From: JBEKYD01 sp049509915
Lineage (GTDB): Bacteria; Acidobacteriota; Terriglobia; Bryobacterales; Bryobacteraceae
Reading direction: 5' to 3'
Assembly (NCBI GenBank): GCA_049509915.1
Contig: JBEKZL010000302.1
Span: 1-8,471, forward strand
DNA length: 8,471 nt
Shown: positions 1 through 6,475 of the stretch, one piece after another
Layout: every line of letters begins with the position of its first letter
Position numbering within the stretch: the stretch's first letter is position 1
Translations under genes and position numbers: made by a program
Notes under the pieces: model-generated
What the model was told of the DNA's origin: nothing
The model's input: only the letters and a program-made list of their open reading frames with translations
Databases searched by the model: none

Positions 1-185
1 CGCTCGTATTCGTTATCCCGGCGCGCTTCCCGTCCCGGTTGGGCGACTGAGAAGGGCCGGACGCCGGCATGCAGCGTGACCGGCTTCTCATCCAGACACA
101 CCACTGGTTGTTGCGGATCGTATGGCCGTTCTTACGTCTCCAGGTCTTCCTCCATCGCGGCGTGCTATGCGCTTCCGGTATCGGG
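1..185 (-). pseudogene. IS630-family transposase remnant, cut by left window edge
   Basis: Read on the minus strand, this stretch gives PDTGSA, stop, HAAMEEDLET, stop, ERPYDPQQPVVCLDEKPV, then LHAGVRPFSVAQPGREARR and DNEYER up to the window edge. The VVCLDEKPV block followed by a PGR-ARRD-EYER block is characteristic of IS630-family (Tc1/mariner-like DDE) transposases. The Asp of CLDE, at bases 90-92, sits where the family has its first catalytic aspartate. Two in-frame stops interrupt the frame, TAG at 165-167 and TAA at 132-134. The second falls where relatives usually carry an aromatic residue before the ERPYDP-like stretch. The rest of the DDE domain lies beyond base 1. No terminal inverted repeat or TA target duplication can be recognised in the window. 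It is most likely a dead insertion sequence; programmed recoding would not explain two stops. Recognition rests on remembered family motifs. Confidence 0.8.
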
Positions 186-317
186 GACAACATCCCTGTG
201 GGGCAGCACTTCCCTCTGCGGATCTAACCACGCTGATGCGAGCGAGGCGACGCTCCTTACGATCAACGGCGAGAAATAAAGTGCACGGAACAACTGTCTG
301 GCCGGCCGATATGAATT

Positions 318-322
318 AAGGG
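318..322 (+). promoter_or_regulatory. Ribosome binding site for the sensor gene
   Basis: AAGGG lies eight bases before the GTG at 331. This supports GTG-331 as the start, since no ATG in the same frame precedes the leader-like hydrophobic segment. Confidence 0.55.
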
Positions 323-330
323 TACTGAGC

Positions 331-1773
331 GTGGCCAGAAACAATGTGGGCACTGGACTAGTCCTGCTGTTTCTCTCAGCGGGCAACCTCGGCGCGGGGG
401 AAATCCTCGGTGGAGAGCCGGTCCTCCCCATCCTGACTTCCGGCGCGGCTATTCATAACCTAACGCCCTCGGAATCCAAACGGCGCCAGCCGGTGCACTT
501 GCGGGCGGTTTGCGTGGTTTGCTTTGAAGGTTGGCACGGTTTCTTCGCCAATGATGGGTTCACCGGCTTCTTTGTCGAGATTAAAGATCAAGTCCCCTTG
601 ACCGCGGCGATCCGCCCGGGCACGCTGCTCGATATCGAAGGCGTCACCGGGCCGGGCGAGTTCGCGCCGATCATTGACGAAGGCACGCTGCGCGTCTTGG
701 GACAAGGCGCCATACCGCCGGCCCGGCAGGTCAGCCTCGATCGTCTCTCAACCGGTGTCGAGGATGGCCAGTGGGTCGCGTTTGAGGGCACGGTGCGATC
801 GGCCGAAATCCGGGACTCAATGCGCGTTCGCCTGGTGGCCTCCGGCCGCTCGCAAGTCGAGGTAATGACGCCCATAGACGATCGGAAGGAGTACAGCGAG
901 CTCATCGGCGCGCGGGTACGGGTTCGCGGCACGGTAGGCCCCGTATTAAATCAGCGGCGGCAACTCATTGCGGTCAACGTCTATTCGCCGGGCTCGGACG
1001 CGATTCAGGTTCTCGAACCTGCGCCCGCCGATGCGTTCTCCCTCCCGGAAAGAAAGTTGAGAGACCTGTTCGAGTACGTTCCGGGTGCGGGGCTGGATCG
1101 CCAAGTGCGGATTCACGCCCTAGTCACCGCCCGTTGGGGCTACGCCATTTTCGTCACCGACGGCATCCAGGGCGCCAGCCTGCTCAGCGCTGAGAGCATT
1201 TCACTCGAGTCGGGCGATGTGGTTGATGCTGTCGGCTTTCCAGTTCTCGACAACTATACGGGCACGATCCAGGACGCGATATTCAGGCGGCGCGGCCGCC
1301 GGCCCCTTCCGGCGCCGCGATCCATCGACGTCAAGCAGGCGCTCTCAGGCGATTTTGACAGCGACCTGGTTCGGATCGACGGGCGGTTGATTGAGCAGCA
1401 GAGGGCAAAGGACCAGCGCACATTCCTGCTAGAGGCGGACGATTCCGTTTTTTCGGCCATCCTTCCGGGTAACCCGATGGATCACGCTCTGGACAGTCTC
1501 CGCGACGGCAGCCAAATTCAACTGACCGGCATCTGCATGATCTCTGAAACAATGGCGGTGCGCCATTTTCGTGTGCCTAAAGCGTTTCAACTCCTGTTGC
1601 GCTCGTCGCGCGACATCACTGTGCTCAGAAGCTCCGCCTGGCCGACCCTCGAGCACGCACTCTATGCTCTTGGCATCCCACTGCTGACTGTGCTGGCCAT
1701 ACTCGGCTGGGTACTGGCCTTTAGGGCGTTTCGCGCAACCCAAACGGCGACTCACAAGCAACTCGGGCCGTAA
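331..1773 (+). CDS. Exported, membrane-anchored OB-module sensor protein lacking a kinase domain
   Basis: The 480-residue product starts with a short N-terminal hydrophobic segment (residues 6-18, possible cleavage near A22-G23). A long region follows that I infer to be periplasmic. One transmembrane helix lies at about 444-464 (LLTVLAILGWVLAF), with a 16-residue basic tail. The exported part reads as successive beta-rich modules at about 51-125, 145-220, 250-330 and 350-430. They share the pattern V-x-h-x-(A/G)-x-V, then FF/F-V-x-D-G-x-x-G, then G-x-x-(L/V)-D-h-x-G, as in OB-like extracellular regions of acidobacterial and verrucomicrobial hybrid kinases. In those kinases the helix leads into a coiled linker and kinase; here a TAA follows at once. 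Residues 61-69 hold CVVCFEGWH, a CxxC-x4-H arrangement. Its ligand is unknown. The frame is intact, so it may be a working receptor or chaperone-like partner of the kinase 591 bases downstream, or a truncated former kinase. Confidence 0.8.
   Translation: MARNNVGTGLVLLFLSAGNLGAGEILGGEPVLPILTSGAAIHNLTPSESKRRQPVHLRAVCVVCFEGWHGFFANDGFTGFFVEIKDQVPLTAAIRPGTLLDIEGVTGPGEFAPIIDEGTLRVLGQGAIPPARQVSLDRLSTGVEDGQWVAFEGTVRSAEIRDSMRVRLVASGRSQVEVMTPIDDRKEYSELIGARVRVRGTVGPVLNQRRQLIAVNVYSPGSDAIQVLEPAPADAFSLPERKLRDLFEYVPGAGLDRQVRIHALVTARWGYAIFVTDGIQGASLLSAESISLESGDVVDAVGFPVLDNYTGTIQDAIFRRRGRRPLPAPRSIDVKQALSGDFDSDLVRIDGRLIEQQRAKDQRTFLLEADDSVFSAILPGNPMDHALDSLRDGSQIQLTGICMISETMAVRHFRVPKAFQLLLRSSRDITVLRSSAWPTLEHALYALGIPLLTVLAILGWVLAFRAFRATQTATHKQLGP
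355..924 (+). repeat. Direct repeat, copy A (5' half of the sensor gene)
   Basis: This stretch encodes sensor residues 9-198 and matches bases 6490-7053 in the same orientation and frame. By eye the protein identity is high, roughly two residues in three or better. Whole blocks are unchanged, such as HLRAVCVVCFEGWHGFF, LLDIEGVTGPGEFAPI and RSAEIRDSM. Long DNA runs also match, for example around 640-676 against 6770-6806. Copy B is two codons shorter between the DE and PPARQ landmarks. It looks like a gene-internal duplication or two paralogous sensors. Confidence 0.85.
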
Positions 1774-2143
1774 GCTTTGTGAAGGATTATAGTTTCGCCG
1801 TTGCGCAGTCCATTCTCATCGCGGTGCGGCCGCGGAAACGATCGGCGGCAACCTGTTTTACCGAACCACGGCGGCGGGCAAGCGAAAACGGAACTGGCAA
1901 AGCCGGCGTTACCGGAAGCGCGTCAACGGTTCCAACAGCAGTTTGCAAGAAAAATTCACTCACGGTGTCGTCGGTGATCTGAGGCCCTCCCGCTCTACTG
2001 TTGATTTACCCCAGTTGGATTCACTGTCTTGGCTCTAGTCTACTCCAGTGGGTCCGGTATGTTTCCACCCTGGGGGCGATCATATAGCCAAGCAGACTTC
2101 ACAGCCTGGAAAGGGCGCCTCGCTGTCGAGGAAACTGACCTAC

Positions 2144-2165
2144 GGCCCAGCGACGCGGCTGGGTC
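2144..2165. other. GC-rich hairpin in the intergenic region
   Basis: CCCAGC (2146-2151) pairs with GCTGGG (2158-2163) around a six-base loop, extended by one G-T and one G-C pair. No T-tract follows, so it is not a standard terminator. Its role is unknown. Confidence 0.5.
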
Positions 2166-2213
2166 CGCACTCGCCTTTCAATTCAATCGTGCGAATGCCG
2201 GAAGTCGACAAGC

Positions 2214-2251
2214 GTGCCGGCCGGATTTCATCGGGCAGGCTCGGCCGGTAC
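2214..2251. other. GC-rich hairpin in the intergenic region
   Basis: CCGGCCG (2217-2223) pairs with CGGCCGG (2242-2248) across an 18-base loop, extended outward by a wobble pair and two canonical pairs. No T-tract follows. It lies about 115 bases before the kinase start and could be an mRNA leader structure or simply chance in GC-rich DNA. Confidence 0.45.
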
Positions 2252-2353
2252 TTCCACCGTGAACCTTAGCCGCCGATACCCGATTAATGTGAGATGACAT
2301 CGCGCGGGTTTTTGCGACGCACAGCCGATATGTCTGAAAGAGGCTGCTACCTC

Positions 2354-2358
2354 AGAGG
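2354..2358 (+). promoter_or_regulatory. Ribosome binding site supporting the TTG start of the kinase
   Basis: AGAGG sits six bases before TTG-2365. The frame is closed by TGA at 2335-2337, and the first in-frame ATG lies inside the first PAS domain (near 2530). The TTG is therefore the best start. Confidence 0.55.
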
Positions 2359-2364
2359 CGAATC

Positions 2365-5300
2365 TTGAATTGGAAAAATCGTGTCCGCGATCGGGCTGAC
2401 GGCGGCAAAGGCCGTCGGGCCGATATTGAACGCGCCGGGTTGGCCGCAGCCGTCGAGCAATCCGCCGAGTCGGTCGTGATTACCGACACGTCCGGCAGAA
2501 TCCAATACGTGAATCCCGCCTTCACCACCATGACCGGGTACACGCGCGAAGAAGCGATCGGACAAAACCCGCGCGTCCTCAAGTCGGGCCGTCAATCCCC
2601 GGAGTTCTACAAAGAACTTTGGGAAACCGTCACCTCCGGGCGTGTCTGGCGTGGCGTGCTGATCAATCGGCGCAAAGATGGAACCTGCTACACCGAGGAG
2701 ATGAGCATCGCGCCCATTCGGGACTCCGATGGAGAGATCGCGAGCTATATTGCCATCCAAAAGGACGTAACGGAACGCCAGGTGGCTGAGGAATCCAAAC
2801 GCTTTCTGGCTTCGATTGTGGAATGCTCCGAGGACGCCATCGTAGCGCATACGCCGGCGGGTATTATCCTCACCTGGAATCGCGGCGCCCAGGCACTCCT
2901 TGGCTACTCCCCTGAAGAAGCCATTGGGCGCAACATGTTCACCATGATGCCGCCGGAGGAGCAACCTCGGGCAGCGTCGGCGGTCGAGCGGGTATTGAAA
3001 ACGAATATCGGTGGTCGACGCGAGCATGTGCTGTTACGGAAGGACGGCCGCAGGGTCAACGTCTCCATGATGTCGAATCGACTCCCACACTTCGCTGGAG
3101 AAGTCGAAGCACGGGCAGTCATCATCCGCGATATCACGGAGCAAAAAGAGGCGGAAAAGTCGAAAGCGCTGTTGGCATCCATCGTCGAATCTTCCAACGA
3201 TGCGGTGATCTGCGGGACACTGGATGGCACGCTCCTAAGTTGGAACCGAGGCGCCGAAGCACTCTTCGGGTACACCGCCCGGGAGATGGTCGGGCGGGAT
3301 GTAGACACACTGGTGCCGCCCGATTGTCGCGACGATCACTTCCGCCACATCGATGGGTTGCGAAACGGCGCCGTCATCCATGAGGATACTGTCCGGTTGC
3401 ACAAAGACGGCCGTCGGATCCATGTCGCTCCCACCTTCTCGCCAGTCAGGAACTCCCATGGCGAGATCTTTGCCGTTTCCGCCATCTATCGCGACATAGG
3501 CGAGCGCGTTCGCTACGAGCGAATTCTGCGCGAAAGCGAAGAGCGCTTTCGGGGCGCCTTCGAGAACGCCCCGTTCGGTATGTCGTTGCAGGAATTGGGG
3601 GGCCGTTTCCTCCAGGTGAACGCCGAGCTTTGCCGGATGCTCGGGTACACCGAAGCAGAACTGCTGGCTACACGCTGGCAGGAATTGACACATCCCCATG
3701 ATCGGGGGCTTTCCGAGCAATGGGCCGAGCGGCTGAGAAGCGGACAATCCGAATGGGCAAACGCAGAGAAGCGCTATCTTCACCGAACTGGCAGCGTGGT
3801 CTGGGCGCACACCAGGGTCTCGCTGGTCCGCGATCGGGCCGGCAGGCCCTCATATTTTGTGGTCCACGTGGAGGACATCACTGCACGCAAGCAGGCGGCG
3901 GAGGCGCTACGGGAGAGTGAAGAGCGCTTTCGGATCATGGCTGATGGTTGCCCGGCAGCGATGTGGGTGACCAACGCACAGGGTGGGAAACAGTTCATCA
4001 ACCGGGCGTACCGGCATTTCTTAGGGACAGGCTACGAACAGACGGCTGCAGACAAGTGGCAGTCGCGCCTTCACCCGGACGATGCGGCGTCCTACCTTGC
4101 AGCCGCGCGGCGCGCGGTTGAAGAGCACACGCCTTTCAGGGCCGAGGCGCGATGGCGGCGGTTCGATGGCGAGTGGCGATGGGTCGCTTCCTATGCAGAG
4201 CCGCGCTTCACACCGTCTGGTGAGTTCCTGGGGCACGTGGGCCTCTGTGTGGACATCACCGAGCGCAAGCAAACCGAGCAAGCCTTGCAGAGCAGCGAAG
4301 AGAAGTTTCGTCAGTTGGCCGAGAACATGCACGAAGTCTTCTGGTTGGTCGACGCGCGAACGAACCAGACGCTTTATCTCAACCCGGCGTACGAACAGGT
4401 TTGGGGCAGGACCCGCGACAGCGCCTACCGGAACCCGGATTCCTGGCTGGACTCGGTTCACCCGGATGACAGAGAACAGTCCCGGCAATTGTGGGTGGTG
4501 CAAGCCGAAAGGAAGCCCACGGAAGCGGAATTCCGCATACAAACGCCCGAAGGACGGGAGAAATGGATCCGCAACTGGGCGTTTCCGATCTGCGCCCAGG
4601 ATGGGCAGATAATTCGCGTCGGGGGTATCGCCGAGGATATCACGGAGCGGAAACACTACGAGCAGGAACTGGTCCTCGCGCGCCAGGCCGCCGACGCCGC
4701 CAATGCGGCCAAGAGTTGTTTTCTGGCTAACATGAGCCATGAAATCCGCACCCCTATGAATGGCGTCCTGGGCATGCTTGAGTTGTTGTGCTTAACCGAC
4801 CTCACTGCGGAGCAGCGGCAATATACGGATGTGATTGAATCCAGCGGGCGCAGTCTGCTGTCCCTCATCGATAACATCCTGGACCTTTCCAAGATAGAGG
4901 CCAGAAAGGTCGCGCTGGAGACCGCGGACTTCAACCTGCGGCGCACGGTTGAAGACGCGGTCCAAACCCTAAGTTACCAGGCCAAGGCCAAAGGCCTCGC
5001 TCTTGGCTGGCTGGCAAGTCCGGAAACACCACTGATTCTGCGTGGCGATCCCAACCGCCTGCGCCAGGTTTTGATCAACCTGGTCTCGAATGCCATTAAG
5101 TTCACCGAACACGGTGAGGTGACGCTGCGCGTGCGAGGAGAAAATCAACACAACGGCAAGGCAACCCTCCATTTCGCCATTACCGATACCGGTATTGGAA
5201 TTCGGTCGGACCAGGCCTTGGGATTGTGGGAGCCGTTCGTCCAGGCGGACAATTCCGCGACACGGAAATATGGCGGCACCGGCCTTGGGCTGACGATCTC

Positions 5301-5937
5301 CAGACAACTGGTCGAGATGCTGGGTGGTGAAATCGGCTTTGACAGCACGGAAGGCAACGGCTCAACGTTCTGGTTCACGGCTGTTTTCAATATGCCGGAG
5401 GAATCAGCCTTCCAATCTCCGGAGAGCCGGGAGGGGCCCGCCCCCCGCCAACCCGCGAACCGCGGGATCTTCCTAACTCCTGGGGCGGACTCTCGGCGAC
5501 GTGGCGCCCGAATCCTGGTGACTGAGGATGATCGGACCAGCCAGGCCGTTCTTTTGGCCCAACTGGACAAGCTCGGTTACCAGGCGAGCGCCGCTTCCAG
5601 CGGAGTCGATGCACTCGAAGCCCTCCAACGGGGGAAATATGACCTGGTTTTGATGGATTGCCAGATGCCGGAGATGGACGGCTTCGAGGCCTCACGCCGA
5701 ATCCGCAAGTCTGGCTGCCCAGGTATTCCGATTGTCGCGGTAACAGCCAATGCCATGGTTGGCGACTGGGAGCGCTGCCTGGATGCCGGTATGGACGACT
5801 ACCTCTCGAAACCGATCGAACTGAGCCGGCTCGCGAAGACACTGGCCAAGTGGCTTGACGCACCCGCTCGGACCTTCGACCACCACTCGAACCGGCTGCC
5901 CGATCAAGCCGCAGACGCCAATGAACACGCTCTGTGA
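2365..5937 (+). CDS. Cytoplasmic hybrid sensor histidine kinase with six PAS domains and one receiver
   Basis: The 1190-residue product has no membrane segment, so it is probably cytosolic. Six PAS/PAC units lie at about 26-139, 149-261, 273-381, 392-508, 519-634 and 644-762. Most end in the D-(I/V)-T-E-(R/Q) signature that joins PAS to a coiled linker; the third has DIGER and the fourth DITAR. The HisKA domain at about 782-847 has the phospho-acceptor His792 in NMSHEIRTPMNG. The ATPase domain (about 893-1010) has the N-box Asn909, G1 DTGIGI with Asp941, and G2 YGGTGLGL at 969-976. The receiver (about 1050-1168) has acidic residues 1054-1056, phospho-acceptor Asp1098, Thr1127 and Lys1149. All catalytic residues are present, so it should autophosphorylate and pass phosphate internally. 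No HPt or output domain follows, so a separate phosphotransfer partner is expected. Ligands of the PAS domains cannot be read from the sequence. It could couple to the kinase-less sensor upstream, but nothing in the sequence proves this. Confidence 0.95.
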   Translation: MNWKNRVRDRADGGKGRRADIERAGLAAAVEQSAESVVITDTSGRIQYVNPAFTTMTGYTREEAIGQNPRVLKSGRQSPEFYKELWETVTSGRVWRGVLINRRKDGTCYTEEMSIAPIRDSDGEIASYIAIQKDVTERQVAEESKRFLASIVECSEDAIVAHTPAGIILTWNRGAQALLGYSPEEAIGRNMFTMMPPEEQPRAASAVERVLKTNIGGRREHVLLRKDGRRVNVSMMSNRLPHFAGEVEARAVIIRDITEQKEAEKSKALLASIVESSNDAVICGTLDGTLLSWNRGAEALFGYTAREMVGRDVDTLVPPDCRDDHFRHIDGLRNGAVIHEDTVRLHKDGRRIHVAPTFSPVRNSHGEIFAVSAIYRDIGERVRYERILRESEERFRGAFENAPFGMSLQELGGRFLQVNAELCRMLGYTEAELLATRWQELTHPHDRGLSEQWAERLRSGQSEWANAEKRYLHRTGSVVWAHTRVSLVRDRAGRPSYFVVHVEDITARKQAAEALRESEERFRIMADGCPAAMWVTNAQGGKQFINRAYRHFLGTGYEQTAADKWQSRLHPDDAASYLAAARRAVEEHTPFRAEARWRRFDGEWRWVASYAEPRFTPSGEFLGHVGLCVDITERKQTEQALQSSEEKFRQLAENMHEVFWLVDARTNQTLYLNPAYEQVWGRTRDSAYRNPDSWLDSVHPDDREQSRQLWVVQAERKPTEAEFRIQTPEGREKWIRNWAFPICAQDGQIIRVGGIAEDITERKHYEQELVLARQAADAANAAKSCFLANMSHEIRTPMNGVLGMLELLCLTDLTAEQRQYTDVIESSGRSLLSLIDNILDLSKIEARKVALETADFNLRRTVEDAVQTLSYQAKAKGLALGWLASPETPLILRGDPNRLRQVLINLVSNAIKFTEHGEVTLRVRGENQHNGKATLHFAITDTGIGIRSDQALGLWEPFVQADNSATRKYGGTGLGLTISRQLVEMLGGEIGFDSTEGNGSTFWFTAVFNMPEESAFQSPESREGPAPRQPANRGIFLTPGADSRRRGARILVTEDDRTSQAVLLAQLDKLGYQASAASSGVDALEALQRGKYDLVLMDCQMPEMDGFEASRRIRKSGCPGIPIVAVTANAMVGDWERCLDAGMDDYLSKPIELSRLAKTLAKWLDAPARTFDHHSNRLPDQAADANEHAL

Positions 5938-6026
5938 AGATCTGAACTTTGCCCCTGAGCCTGAGGACATGAAAGCATTTGTTCCCTGGTGACGCTGCTC
6001 ATAACCCTATGCAACCGCAGTTGGTT

Positions 6027-6041
6027 CGAGGAAAATCCTCG
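6027..6041. other. Perfect short hairpin downstream of the kinase gene
   Basis: CGAGGA pairs exactly with TCCTCG around an AAA loop, about 90 bases after the kinase stop codon. No T-run follows on either side, so intrinsic termination is doubtful. It may protect the 3' end of the transcript or be chance. Confidence 0.4.
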
Positions 6042-6379
6042 GCGGACGGCAATGCCCCCGTTCTGGAATCGTAAACCATAGGAATGGCTTTCGTTATCGA
6101 CGTCGGCTTGCCGAGAACGACGCGAACCAATCCCGCGAGGCCGAAATCCAGCTAGGCCGTGCCCGTGGAGGCAATTAGGTCGCGTGGAACCGTCGCGGTG
6201 ACCTCGTAGGTGACTTTGGCGCGACTCGTACGGTGCCAGGGTCAATTCGATATTCGCGCCACCGGCGTTGGCTCCCGTCCCGGTCATCGAATGCCATCGT
6301 TCCGAGTTCAGTCCGTTCACGCTTCCCTGTGCGCCCGCCCGCCGTACCCTGTCGCCGGCTCCTCCAGGGCTATCTGATA

Positions 6380-6440
6380 GAGAATTTGGGGCACATCCTT
6401 TTTTCCTGCGAGCCGACGTCCTCGGAAGAAACAAATTCTC
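6380..6440. repeat. Perfect 9-bp inverted repeat forming a long imperfect hairpin
   Basis: GAGAATTTG (6380-6388) is the exact reverse complement of CAAATTCTC (6432-6440). Inside, TTTTTTCC (about 6398-6406) faces GGAAGAAA (about 6424-6431), and CCGA faces TCGG at the tip, so the 61 bases can fold into one stem with bulges. Beside the stem are GGGGCACA at 6388-6395 and TGTGTCCCC at 6475-6483, a second imperfect inverted pair. It lies just upstream of the ribosome binding site of the second sensor copy. It could be a REP/MITE-like element or a leader structure of that gene. Confidence 0.5.
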
Positions 6441-6460
6441 CAATTTGCCGATACGGATAG

Positions 6461-6465
6461 GGAGG
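6461..6465 (+). promoter_or_regulatory. Strong ribosome binding site of the degraded second sensor copy
   Basis: GGAGG lies within AGGGAGGAA, ten bases before the GTG at 6476. That GTG is out of frame with the sensor-like sequence that follows, which suggests the site is a relic of a formerly intact start. Confidence 0.5.
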
Positions 6466-6475
6466 AAGCGAAACT

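Larger units (their letters stand above)
1774..2364 (+). other. Long intergenic region without a recognisable gene
   Basis: Between the sensor and kinase genes I find no convincing gene. Short open frames exist on both strands. On plus, 1779-1982 is 67 codons from a GTG and 2029-2262 is 77 codons. On minus, a frame of about 70 codons covers roughly 1790-2010 and contains TDDTVSEFFLQTAVGTVDAL and GRTAMRMDCATAKL. None matches a family I know. Overlapping open frames on both strands are common in GC-rich DNA. The region may hold debris of the kinase half once attached to the upstream sensor, or a mobile-element scrap. Two GC-rich hairpins occur at 2144-2165 and 2214-2251. I see no tRNA and no clear rho-independent terminator or promoter. 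Confidence 0.5.
5938..6475 (-). other. Gene-poor region with a doubtful remnant of an Ig-like protein on the minus strand
   Basis: No intact gene is supported here. On the minus strand one frame reads RAKVTYEVTATVPRDLIAS followed by TGTA at about 6166-6225, then a TAG. It then continues open through LDFGLAGLVRVVLGK and TSITKAIPMVYDSRTGALPS to a TGA near 6000. The block V-T-A-x-V-P-x-x-L-I-A-x-x-G-T-A resembles the edge-strand pattern of Ig-like/TIG-type beta-sandwich repeats common in secreted acidobacterial proteins. The match is short and the frame is broken upstream by a TGA, so at most this is a degraded fragment. Other open frames here look random in composition. Two structured sites within it are listed separately. 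Confidence 0.25.

Noticed and set aside
511..539. Haem c attachment site in the sensor
   Set aside because: CVVC is not followed directly by His; the nearest His is five residues after the second Cys, so the CxxCH rule fails.
4021..4740. Long minus-strand open frame of 239 codons inside the kinase gene
   Set aside because: It is a shadow of the kinase. The plus frame carries continuous PAS and HisKA motifs here, and GC-rich genes commonly leave the antisense frame open.
6027..6041. Intrinsic terminator of the kinase gene
   Set aside because: The stem is short and no T-tract follows on either strand.
6268..6475. N-terminal extension of the second sensor frame back to ATG-6268
   Set aside because: The residues before about 6490 do not resemble the first sensor, include no signal peptide, and span the inverted-repeat element. 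It is open by chance.
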